From Desulfobacterales bacterium (GTDB lineage: Bacteria > Desulfobacterota > Desulfobacteria > Desulfobacterales > C00003060): 7,520 nucleotides of DNA. The position numbers were made by a program, and so were the translations under genes. The stretch covers positions 1 through 7,520 of the forward strand of contig DAOVOU010000098.1 in NCBI GenBank assembly GCA_030629475.1, written 5' to 3'. The notes beneath the pieces are model-generated. The model did no database searches and had not been told where the DNA came from. It worked only from the letters and a program-made list of their open reading frames with translations. This document shows, one piece after another, positions 1-7,520 of this stretch. Positions within the stretch are counted from its first letter, which is position 1; the number at the start of each line of letters is the position of its first letter.

Positions 1-69
1 AATGTCATGCACACATTCGGTATCCGAACATAAACCAAACACGCCACAGTTATCTTGCAAGGATTTCAT
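1..69 (-). CDS. purF: Amidophosphoribosyltransferase, N-terminal fragment (partial at window edge)
   Basis: PurF makes 5-phosphoribosylamine from PRPP and glutamine, the committed step of purine synthesis in the cytoplasm. Only the first 23 codons are present, because the left edge of the window cuts the gene. The peptide begins MKSLQDNCGVFGL, and CGVFG is the hallmark N-terminus of the class II (Ntn) glutaminase domain of PurF. Cys8 would be the nucleophile, exposed after removal of a seven-residue propeptide, as in Bacillus-type PurF. The start is supported by a GAGGG Shine-Dalgarno sequence seven bases upstream. The gene follows carB on the same strand after 106 bp that contain a mirrored repeat array. 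The frame is too short for an ORF caller, so identity rests on the motif and context. Another class II amidotransferase is possible but less likely. Confidence 0.8.
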   Translation of the reverse strand, partial: MKSLQDNCGVFGLCSDTECVHDI

Positions 70-76
70 GGGTTTT

Positions 77-81
77 CCCTC
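77..81 (-). promoter_or_regulatory. Ribosome binding site of purF
   Basis: GAGGG on the minus strand lies seven bases upstream of the ATG at 69-67, and it is what fixes the start of the truncated purF frame. It sits two bases beyond the end of the mirrored 9-bp array, so a hairpin formed by that array in the mRNA would lie directly against the ribosome binding site. That consequence is inference. Confidence 0.65.
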
Positions 82-83
82 AC

Positions 84-175
84 TTATTGGGTTCATTGGC
101 TTTGTCGTGTTTGTTGTGTTTGTCGGGTTAACCCAATAAACCCAATAAACTCAATGAACTCAACAAACATTATAT
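84..175. repeat. Two mirrored arrays of a 9-bp unit around GGGTTAACCC
   Basis: Five units lie at 84-128: ttattgggt, tcattggct, ttgtcgtgt, ttgttgtgt, ttgtcgggt. Five more, in reverse complement, lie at 131-175: acccaataa, acccaataa, actcaatga, actcaacaa, and a badly decayed acattatat. They meet at a perfect 10-bp palindrome at 125-134, with the axis between 129 and 130. Bases 84-99 can also pair with 133-148 at 15 of 16 positions. The array fills the carB/purF gap, ending at the carB stop codon on one side and the purF ribosome binding site on the other. No T-run follows a stem in the direction of transcription, so it does not read as an intrinsic terminator. Its function is unknown. Confidence 0.85.
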
Positions 176-3100
176 CTACTTGATATCCCCATGGTATCTC
201 TGAAGAGACTTCACCCGGCCATGACCCTGCTGGTAAGCTGCAATCCCCCTGGCAGCGGCAATGGCAGCGGCTGTTGTGGTAATGTATGACACCTTATACT
301 TGATCGCGGCCTTGCGGATATAGGAATCGTCGTGCTTGCTCAGTTTGCCGCTGGGTGTGTTGATGATGAGCTGAATCTCCACGTTTTTTATTCCGTCAAC
401 AATGTTGGGACGACCCTCGTGCATCTTGCGGATCGGCTCGGACTCAATGCCGTGGGCGGCCAGGAACCTGTGAGTCCCTTCAGTCGCCTTGATCTTAAAG
501 CCAAGTTCGTCAAACCGCCTGCCTACTTCCAGGACGGCGTCCTTGTCTTTTTCGGATACGGTGATAAGTACCGTCCCTTCAGAAGGAAGCAATTGTTGAG
601 CCGCCTCCTGGGCCTTATAAAAGGCGAGACCAAAACGGTCCGCAAGCCCGAGGACTTCGCCCGTGGATCGCATCTCCGGTCCCAGGAGCGGGTCAACCTC
701 CGGGAACATGTTAAAGGGGAAAACCGCCTCCTTGACGCCAAAGTGAGGTATCGATTTAGGCTTGATATCAAGGTCAGCAAGCTTTTTCCCCAGCATGAGC
801 TGGGTGGCCAGCCGGGCCATGGAAATGTTGCAAACCTTTGAAACCAGGGGCACCGTCCGGGAGGCACGGGGATTGGCCTCAAGGATGTAGACGACATCAT
901 TTGCTATGGCATACTGGATGTTCATCAGACCGATCACACGGAGTTCCACGGCGATCTTTTTCGTATACTCATAAATCGTATCGATGTGTTTGGCAGGGAT
1001 ACTGATGGGGGGAATCACACAGGCCGAGTCACCAGAGTGGACTCCGGCCAGCTCGATATGTTCCATCACAGCAGGCACAAAGGCGTCCGTGCCGTCTGAA
1101 ATGGCATCTGCTTCGGCCTCAATGGCGTTTTCCAGGAATTTGTCAATCAAGATCGGTCGCTCAGGCGACACATCCACTGCCGCGGCCACATAGTGCTCAA
1201 GCATCTCCTCGTCGTGGACAACCTCCATGGCCCGCCCCCCAAGGACGTACGAGGGTCGGACCATGAGAGGATAGCCGATTCTTTCAGCCACATCAAGGGC
1301 CTCTTTTAGGGTACTCGCCATGCCTGATTCAGGCTCGGGGATGCCGAGCTTTCTCATCATCTTGCGAAAGCGATCCCGGTCCTCGGCGAGATCTATGGTC
1401 TCAGGGGAAGTGCCAATGATCTTGACACCAGCCTCGGCCAGTTCATTGGCAATATTCAAGGGGGTCTGCCCGCCGAACTGGACGATCACCCCTTCTGGCT
1501 TTTCCTTCTCGTAGATGCTCAAGATATCTTCGACCGTGAGTGGCTCGAAGTAGAGCTTATCTGAGGTGTCGTAGTCGGTTGAGACGGTCTCAGGGTTACA
1601 GTTGACCATGATCGACTCGAACCCCTCGTCGCGCAGTGCAAAGGCAGCGTGAACACAACAGTAATCAAACTCGATCCCCTGCCCGATACGGTTAGGCCCG
1701 CCGCCCAGGACCATGATCTTGCGTCTCTTGCTCGTTTCCACCTTGTCAGGGGCATTGTAGGTGGAGAAATAGTAGGCAGCATCCTCCACACCGCTCACCG
1801 GCACAGGCTCCCACGCCTGGACCACGCCCAAAGAAGTGCGCCGCTGCCTGATGTCCATTTCAGGGATACCGAGGATCTCAGACAGGTACCGGTCTGAAAA
1901 CCCGTCTTTCTTGGCCTGCACCAGCAGCTCGTCGGGCACAGCGTTGCCCTTGTATTTCAGGACCTTCTCCTCAAGTGCCACCAGTTCCTTCATCTGCTCA
2001 ATGAACCAGGGCTTAATAAAGGTCCGCTCATAAAGCGTATCCACGCTGGCTCCCTTTCTGAGGGCCTCGTACATGATGAATTGCCGCTCGCTCGACGGCT
2101 CGGCCAGCAGATCCATCAATTCATTGAGCGGTTTATCATTAAAGTCCCTGGCAAAACCCAGCCCGTAGCGACCGTTTTCCAGGGATCGAATCGACTTCTG
2201 AAAGGCCTCCTTGTAATTCTTGCCAATGCTCATGACCTCGCCCACAGCGCGCATCTGTGTGCCCAATCTATCTTCAGAGCCCTCAAACTTTTCAAAGGCC
2301 CACCGGGCAAACTTTACCACCACATAGTCGCCCCACGGCGCATACTTGTCCAGGGTACCCTCTCGCCAGTAAGGAATCTCATCGAGCGTCATGCCTCCCG
2401 CCAACATGGCTGAGATAAGGGCGATGGGAAAACCAGTGGCCTTGGAGGCAAGGGCCGAAGAACGGGAGGTCCTCGGATTGATTTCAATCGCCACCACACG
2501 GCCGGTCTTGGGGTCATGGGCAAACTGTATGTTGGTGCCGCCGATGACCTTTATAGCCTCGACAATGTCATAGGACCATTTTTGAAGCCGCTCTTGCAGT
2601 TCAGGGTCGATCGTGAGCATGGGGGCAGTGCAATAGGAGTCGCCCGTGTGTACGCCCATGGCGTCAACATTCTCTATGAAACAAACGGTAATCATCTGGT
2701 TCTTGGCATCCCGGACGACTTCCAGTTCCAGTTCCTCCCACCCCAGGACCGACTCTTCCACCAGCACCTGACCCACGAGGCTTGCCGAGATGCCTCGACT
2801 GGCAATGGTTCGCAGTTCTTCCACATTGTACACCAGGCCGCCGCCGGTTCCTCCCATGGTGTAAGCAGGACGGATGACTACCGGGTAGTCGAGTTCAGCG
2901 GCAATCTTTTCAGCCTCCTCTACGCTAAAAGCCGGTTTGCTCCTGGGTATCTCGATACCGAGCCGGTTCATGGTGTCCTTGAATGCAATCCGGTCCTCGC
3001 CGCGCTTGATGGCATCGACCTCAACACCGATTATCTTTACCCCGTATTTTTCGAGCACGCCCGTCCGGGCCAGCTCTGAGGAAAGGTTCAGGCCGGACTG

Positions 3101-3362
3101 GCCGCCCAGGTTGGGAAGCAGAGCGTCCGGCTTCTCTTCTTTTATGATCTCTGTCATGGTCCGGAGGTTCAAAGGTTCAATATAGGTCACGTCGGCCATG
3201 CCAGGGTCGGTCATGATGGTCGCCGGGTTGGAATTGACCAACACAACCTCATAACCCAGTTTGCGAAGGGCCTTGCATGCCTGGGTGCCGGAATAGTCGA
3301 ACTCACAAGCCTGGCCTATGACAATGGGCCCGGAACTAATAATCATGACTTTCTTGATGTCA

Positions 3363-3376
<14 letters not shown>
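176..3376 (-). CDS. carB: Carbamoyl-phosphate synthase, large subunit
   Basis: CarB makes carbamoyl phosphate from bicarbonate, ammonia and two ATP, feeding pyrimidine and arginine synthesis; the small subunit CarA normally supplies ammonia from glutamine. At 1066 aa it is full length (E. coli 1073). The order is the usual one: carboxyphosphate ATP-grasp half (about 1-400, with GPIVIGQACEFDYSG, TMGGTGGG, GVHTGDS and EINPRTSRSSALASKATG), an oligomerisation region (about 400-550), the second ATP-grasp half (about 555-935, with GGGPNRIGQGIEFDY, VLGGRAMEVV and EANPRASRT), and a C-terminal MGS-like allosteric domain with HEGRPNIVDGIKN. No expected motif is missing. The start lies inside the last codons of hisF, a 14-base overlap, with AAGGG eight bases upstream. 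No carA is in the window. The first half differs somewhat from E. coli (for example GGQSGLN for GGQTALN), which suggests a separate CarB subfamily. Confidence 0.97.
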
Positions 3377-4147
<771 letters not shown>

Positions 4148-4151
<4 letters not shown>

Positions 4152-5200
4152 ACTATACTCCTTTGCCTCAACAAATGATCCACAATCACCAACCTCACCA
4201 TGGCCTCGCACACAGGCACAATCCTGGGAATGGCGGAAATGTCGTGCCGACCCCTAACGGAGATGGTCGTGGGTTTCATATTGATGTCCACCGTACGCTG
4301 TTCCTTTTCAATGGAGGAAATGGGCTTTATGGCAGCCCTTAGCACAATGTCATCACCATTTGAAATACCTGCCAGGATACCACCGGAACGGTTTGTTACA
4401 AATCCTTTGGGTGTGATCTCGTCATTGCATTCAGAACCGAGCAGCCGGGCCGCGGCCAGGCCCACACCGATTTCAACAGCCTTCACAGCCCCTATACTCA
4501 TGACGGCCTTTGCAAGGTCGGCATCGAGTTTATCAAATACAGGTTCCCCTAATCCAGCAGGACAGCCCTTAGCCAGTACCTCTACGATCCCCCCGGCCGA
4601 ATCTCCGGATTTCTTGATCTCATTAATCCTTTCCTGCATATGGCCGGCTGCATCCAGGTCTGGAACAAGAAACGGATTTTTGTCTATGACGTCCAGGTCC
4701 ACCCGTTCCGCCCTGACCCCTGCAAGCTCCAGGGTATAGGCCCTTACCAGGATCTCCTCCCGGTCCAGTACCTTCCTGGCAATAGCACCTGCCGCAACCC
4801 TAACTGCTGTTTCCCTGCCAGAGGCCCTCCCACCGCCTCTGTAATCGCGTATCCCGTATTTCTTTTGATAAGTGAAGTCACCATGCCCCGGCCTGAAGAC
4901 GTCCTTGATCGTCTCGTACGATTTGCTATCTATATCCTTGTTGTAAATAATGAGTGAGATAGGAGTTCCGGTGGTCATTCCTTGAAATGTGCCGGAAAGG
5001 AGCTCAACTTGATCCGGTTCCCTTCTTGGTGTGCTTGAAGGCGCGCTTTTGGGTCTTCTTCTGTCCAGGTCTTCCTGAATGTCAGATTCGCTAAGGGGCA
5101 AGTTAGGTGGACATCCGTCGATAATCACCCCCAGGGCCTTTCCATGGGACTCACCCCAGGTAGTAACCTTAAAGACCTGTCCAAATGTGTTACCGGCCAT
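4148..5200 (-). CDS. aroC: Chorismate synthase
   Basis: AroC converts EPSP to chorismate by a 1,4-trans elimination that needs reduced FMN but has no net redox change. This is the last shikimate-pathway step. At 350 aa it has the usual bacterial length. The three family signatures are visible: WGESHG at 15-20, GRASGRETAVR around 124-134, and RHDISAIPRI near the C-terminus. His19 and His106 (in RPGHGD) match the two catalytic histidines of the family. In the flavin-binding stretch RRRPKSAPSSTPRREPD the usual GQS-type turn after RRRP is replaced by KSA, a modest variation. The ribosome binding site is poor, a G-rich GGGGG a few bases upstream of the ATG. Its TGA overlaps the hisF ATG by four bases, so the two are probably translationally coupled. 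Upstream lies a 323-bp repeat-bearing gap to aroK. Confidence 0.97.
4158..4164 (-). promoter_or_regulatory. Ribosome binding site of hisF
   Basis: AAAGGAG on the minus strand lies six bases before the ATG at 4151-4149. It is the strongest Shine-Dalgarno sequence in the window and decides the hisF start in favour of the family-typical MKTIKIMPCLD over the longer frame. It lies within the last codons of aroC. Confidence 0.8.
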
Positions 5201-5282
5201 TTAACCCCCATACTTTCCTATCGAAGCTTCGCCTCAAACTGACGAGGCAAGAAGTCCATAAGAAAATCCGAAATCCGAATAT

Positions 5283-5342
5283 CGTACTGTTCTCAAGGCG
5301 TAAGCCGCAAATCCGTACTGTTTTCAAGGCGTGAGCCGCAAA
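5283..5342. repeat. Tandem direct repeat, two 29-bp copies at 31-bp period
   Basis: The copies at 5283-5311 and 5314-5342 begin cgtactgtt and end gccgcaaa. They differ at only two positions (5292 c against 5323 t, 5302 a against 5333 g). Both fall next to the long hairpin of the aroK/aroC spacer. Such near-identity between adjacent copies implies a recent duplication. Confidence 0.9.
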
Positions 5343-5343
5343 C

Positions 5344-5463
5344 AAATTCGAATAACCAAAATTCCAATGCTCAAAACCAAGAAGGCTTTGCCCGAGGCAG
5401 GCAGCTTTGGCTGTTTTGAATTTTGAACATTTGAATTTTGATATTGTTTCGGATTTCGAATTT
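5344..5463. repeat. Long imperfect hairpin in the aroK/aroC spacer
   Basis: Bases 5357-5376 pair with 5421-5440 at 18 of 20 positions around a 44-base loop. Outside them, aaattcgaa at 5344-5352 can pair with ttcgaattt at 5455-5463. A further perfect 11-bp inverted repeat, cgaaatccgaa at 5269-5279 with ttcggatttcg at 5448-5458, brackets both this hairpin and the direct repeat. Together they look like a non-autonomous, palindromic intergenic element. There is no transposase and no clear target-site duplication. It is not followed by a T-run, so it is not called a terminator. Confidence 0.75.
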
Positions 5464-5523
5464 CGAATTTCAGAGCAGCAGAGTTTGATTTCACCGCAAA
5501 AACTTGACACATTTGTTTAGTTT

Positions 5524-6066
5524 TCACCTTATGAAGACAGCTATTCTCTGAACGATCTTATCAAGGACCTGGTCAATGCTCTTAGATGTGGTGTCCACAG
5601 AGAAATCCATGGCCTCTTGATAAAAAGGCCCCCTGAATTCCAAAACCTCTTCTATTTCTTTGTACGGGTCCTTTCCGGTCAGGCTTGGTCTCTGTTGGTC
5701 GGTCCTTTTATCCCGACGCATTCGTTCAAGGATGGTCCGGGTTGTGGCCTCAAGCAAAACGACTACTCCGTTTTTCTTGAGATTCTCCACGTTCTCGGGG
5801 TCCAGGATGGCACCTCCGCCCGCGGCAATCACGCAATTCTTACGGGACGATACCTCGCGGATCGCCTGCTTTTCCTGTGCCCGAAAAAAGGCCCAACCTT
5901 CCCTTGCCACCATATCGCTAATCGGCCTTTTGACCTTTTTTTCGATGTAGTCATCCGTGTCACAAAATGCCTTTCCGAGCCTTTTGGAAAGGGCCACCCC
6001 CACGGACGTCTTACCAGTACCCCTGTATCCGATCAGGACAATGTTCATGGCCTCATTCCCGATCAT
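5524..6066 (-). CDS. aroK: Shikimate kinase
   Basis: AroK phosphorylates shikimate at the 3-hydroxyl with ATP, the fifth step of the shikimate pathway. At 180 aa it is normal for the family. Visible motifs are a Walker A loop GYRGTGKTS at 13-21, DTDD at 36-39 (Mg and shikimate contacts), FFRAQE with Arg62, the AAGGGA shikimate loop at 81-86, the lid RPSLTG from Arg126, and FRGPFY with Arg145. The start is uncertain. The ATG at 6066 has a weak GAGAG six bases upstream. An in-frame ATG at 6048 gives MNIVLIGYRGTGKT, closer to typical family N-termini, with a GGGA eight bases before it. It lies between aroA and aroC, so three consecutive pathway steps are clustered, although repeat-bearing spacers separate it from both. 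Confidence 0.95.
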   Translation of the reverse strand: MIGNEAMNIVLIGYRGTGKTSVGVALSKRLGKAFCDTDDYIEKKVKRPISDMVAREGWAFFRAQEKQAIREVSSRKNCVIAAGGGAILDPENVENLKKNGVVVLLEATTRTILERMRRDKRTDQQRPSLTGKDPYKEIEEVLEFRGPFYQEAMDFSVDTTSKSIDQVLDKIVQRIAVFIR

Positions 6067-6257
6067 AGGATTCTCTCGCCCGCTCCTTGCAGTCGCTTGA
6101 GCACACAGAGACCGCGGAGAAGATTTTTGAGCAAGGCAATCGGAACCCCCACGCGTAGCGTTGCAGCTTGAGCAGATTTCCCCTCTCAGGAAATCTGCTC
6201 AAAAACTCTGAGACTCTGCGGGCTCTGTGAGAGACAAGAAGCCAGGGTGGTTATTGA
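6067..6257. other. Non-coding spacer between aroA and aroK
   Basis: This 191-bp gap has no plausible gene. It is dominated by the nested inverted repeats at 6097-6229. I looked for a remnant of tyrA or pheA, which often accompany these genes, and saw none. Confidence 0.75.
6097..6229. repeat. Nested inverted repeats with competing hairpins
   Basis: A perfect 14-bp stem, ttgagcagatttcc at 6168-6181 with its complement at 6189-6202, has a seven-base loop. The right arm can instead pair outward. Tttttgagca at 6124-6133 pairs perfectly with 6196-6205, and the pairing continues as cacagag at 6104-6110 with ctctgtg at 6223-6229 plus most of ccgcggag (6112-6119) with 6214-6221, about 25 pairs in all. 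The word ttgagca occurs three times on the plus strand (6097, 6127, 6168) against one complement tgctcaa at 6196-6202, so alternative stems exclude one another. A shorter direct repeat, ttgcag plus cttgagca, occurs at 6087-6103 and 6161-6174. No T-run follows the stems on either strand. Confidence 0.85.
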
Positions 6258-7520
6258 CTAACTCAAAGACTCCAGCTTTTCCCAAAAATCCGGAAACGAT
6301 TTTTTGACACAAGCAGGATCCTTAATGGAAATGCCCTCTATGGCCAGGCCTGCTATGGCAAAACTCATGGCGATCCGGTGGTCGCTGTAGCAGTCTATTT
6401 CGGCCCCGTGTGTAGGTATGCCCTGAACAAGCATTTCATCGGCCTTTTCTTCAGCCCTTGCTCCGATTTTTTGAAGCTCATGGGTCAAAGCCGCGATCCT
6501 GTCCGATTCTTTAATGCGCAGATGCCCTATGTTTTTCAGGATTGTCTTTCCCTTTCTGAAGGCACAAACAATAGCCAGAGCCGGGACCATATCGGGCACA
6601 TCATGAAGGTCGAAAGAAAGATCCGCATGGTTGGACAACGGCCCGGTGATCTCCAGCCCCTTGCGAGATGCACTGACCTTGCATCCCACGGTCTCAAGGA
6701 TATCTGCAAAACGCAGGTCTCCCTGCACAGACCCCCCCTTGATATTTGGTATCCTGACCGTGCCCCCGCAGATGGCGGCCGCGGCCATAAAATAGGTGGC
6801 ACTTGAAACATCACCTTCCACAACATATTCTGTGGGTCGATATTTCTGACGGGCCTTGACCAGGAACGATTTGTCTTCTGTCACCGAGACTTCCACTCCA
6901 AACCGGGCCATCACATCTAAGGTCATCTCAACGTAAGGCCGTGACGGGAGCGATCCCAGCACCTCGATCTCGGTATCCCTTCTGGCATAGGGGGCTGCCA
7001 GAAGAAGCGATGACAGATACTGGCTGCTGAGCCCGCCTGCCAGTGCGGTCTTTCCGCCGGCAATGCCTGCTGCGTGCACTTCTACTGGAGGACACCCGTT
7101 TTCCTCAATACACACGGCATTTGACCCAATATTTTTCAACGCATCGAGCAGGGGCTGGATCGGCCTCTGGCGCATGCGAGCGTTGCCATCGAGCACAAAG
7201 GTCCCATGCCCTAAAGAAACTGTGCCTGTCAGGAGCCGGAGCCCGGTTCCGTTGTTTCCCAAATAGATGGCCCCTGAAGGGGTGGCCAGTTTTCCGCCGG
7301 TCCCCAGAACGGTCAGGTCAGAGCCTTGGAACCCGATAACCGCCCCCAGCAGGTTAAGGCCTTTGATCAAATACTCGGTGTCTTCAGAAATCAGGGGACC
7401 AGTAACAAAAGACTGGCCCTTGGCAAGGGACGCAGCGATCAGGGCCCTTTGGGTGTAACTCTTTGAGCCTGGCACACGCACCGTGGCATCAATTCCCTTT
7501 ATAGGCTTGATCTGCTTCAT
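6258..7520 (-). CDS. aroA: 3-phosphoshikimate 1-carboxyvinyltransferase (EPSP synthase)
   Basis: AroA transfers the enolpyruvyl group of PEP to shikimate-3-phosphate, making EPSP, the substrate of AroC. At 420 aa it is close to the family's usual 427. Visible motifs include PGSKSYTQR at 17-25 (substrate and phosphate binding; Gln24 stands where many members have Asn), the PEP loop GNNGTGLR at 88-95, RMRQRPI at 115-121, SSQYLSSLLLAAP around 165-177, GDVSSATYF at 236-244, DVPD at 307-310 with the catalytic Asp, RIKESDR at 335-341 with the catalytic Glu, and SDHRIAM at 379-385. The ATG is the last codon of the window, so the ribosome binding site and any upstream gene cannot be seen. The N-terminus MKQIKPI nevertheless fits a real start, and the protein looks complete. 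It is followed by 191 bp of repeat-bearing spacer before aroK. Confidence 0.96.
   Translation of the reverse strand: MKQIKPIKGIDATVRVPGSKSYTQRALIAASLAKGQSFVTGPLISEDTEYLIKGLNLLGAVIGFQGSDLTVLGTGGKLATPSGAIYLGNNGTGLRLLTGTVSLGHGTFVLDGNARMRQRPIQPLLDALKNIGSNAVCIEENGCPPVEVHAAGIAGGKTALAGGLSSQYLSSLLLAAPYARRDTEIEVLGSLPSRPYVEMTLDVMARFGVEVSVTEDKSFLVKARQKYRPTEYVVEGDVSSATYFMAAAAICGGTVRIPNIKGGSVQGDLRFADILETVGCKVSASRKGLEITGPLSNHADLSFDLHDVPDMVPALAIVCAFRKGKTILKNIGHLRIKESDRIAALTHELQKIGARAEEKADEMLVQGIPTHGAEIDCYSDHRIAMSFAIAGLAIEGISIKDPACVKKSFPDFWEKLESLS

Larger units (their letters stand above)
5201..5523. other. Non-coding, repeat-filled spacer between aroK and aroC
   Basis: This 323-bp gap is AT-richer than the flanking genes and contains no convincing gene. 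Reading frames cross it, but they translate to low-complexity strings rich in Phe, Glu, Ile and Arg that come from the repeated gaattt/gaatttt words. It contains a two-copy direct repeat, a long hairpin and an outer inverted repeat, listed separately. I could not identify a confident minus-strand promoter for aroC. Confidence 0.8.

Noticed and set aside
84..148. carB/purF hairpin as a Rho-independent terminator
   Set aside because: The stem is AT-rich with a long loop, and no T-run follows in the minus direction; purF starts immediately after it.
4152..4211. Extended hisF start 20 codons upstream
   Set aside because: The extra residues (MRGHGEVGDCGSFVEAKEYS) are just the aroC C-terminal region read in another frame. 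The family N-terminus and the AAAGGAG site both favour 4151.
5283..5342. The two 29-bp repeats as a minimal CRISPR array
   Set aside because: The copies are separated by only two bases, so there is no spacer, and no cas gene is near.
5190..5527. Two minus-strand open frames (about 106 and 67 aa) across the aroK/aroC spacer
   Set aside because: They translate the gaattt-type repeats into low-complexity protein, overlap each other in different frames, have no ribosome binding site or recognisable domain, and one runs into the start of aroC.
5504..5532. Plus-strand promoter-like TTGACA followed 17 bases later by CCTTAT
   Set aside because: The -10 match is only three of six, it points against every gene in the window, and it would only drive antisense RNA into aroK. 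A chance match in AT-rich sequence is more likely.
5617..6171. Long plus-strand open frames opposite aroK, carB and aroA (for example 5617-6171, 2516-3079, 332-841)
   Set aside because: They are antisense to genes with clear family motifs, have no recognisable domains and no supporting start signals. They reflect the codon bias of the true genes.
6168..6202. Perfect 14-bp hairpin as an intrinsic terminator after aroA
   Set aside because: Neither strand has a run of T after the stem, and the stem is not especially GC-rich. It is better treated as part of the nested repeat.

Overview
The window looks like a chromosomal segment from a free-living, prototrophic Gram-negative-type bacterium of about 50-55% GC. 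The style of the proteins, the gene order and the repeat-rich intergenic spacers all recall Desulfobacterota (the former Deltaproteobacteria). That assignment is an impression from memory, not a database result. There are no plasmid, phage, transposase, CRISPR, tRNA or rRNA signals.

All six genes lie on the minus strand and read from high to low coordinates: aroA (EPSP synthase, starting at the last base of the window), aroK (shikimate kinase), aroC (chorismate synthase), a hisF-family cyclase, carB (large subunit of carbamoyl-phosphate synthase), and the first 23 codons of purF (amidophosphoribosyltransferase), cut off by the left edge. AroK, AroA and AroC are the last three steps from shikimate to chorismate. 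HisF makes imidazole-glycerol phosphate and AICAR, CarB makes carbamoyl phosphate for pyrimidines and arginine, and PurF commits PRPP to purines. The cluster therefore joins aromatic, histidine, pyrimidine/arginine and purine synthesis. The last three enzymes all use ammonia that is normally drawn from glutamine.

Spacing divides the cluster in two. The aroC-hisF-carB block is fused at the translational level: aroC and hisF share an ATGA, and carB starts inside hisF. The other three junctions (aroA/aroK 191 bp, aroK/aroC 323 bp, carB/purF 106 bp) each hold a different palindromic non-coding repeat. Respectively these are competing hairpins sharing one arm, a long hairpin next to a 29-bp direct repeat, and two mirrored arrays of a 9-bp unit meeting at GGGTTAACCC.

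The window is mostly ordinary housekeeping biosynthesis. The points most worth a second look are the HisF protein, which keeps its cyclase catalytic residues but has lost most of the charged ammonia-gate residues, and the three unrelated intergenic palindromes.
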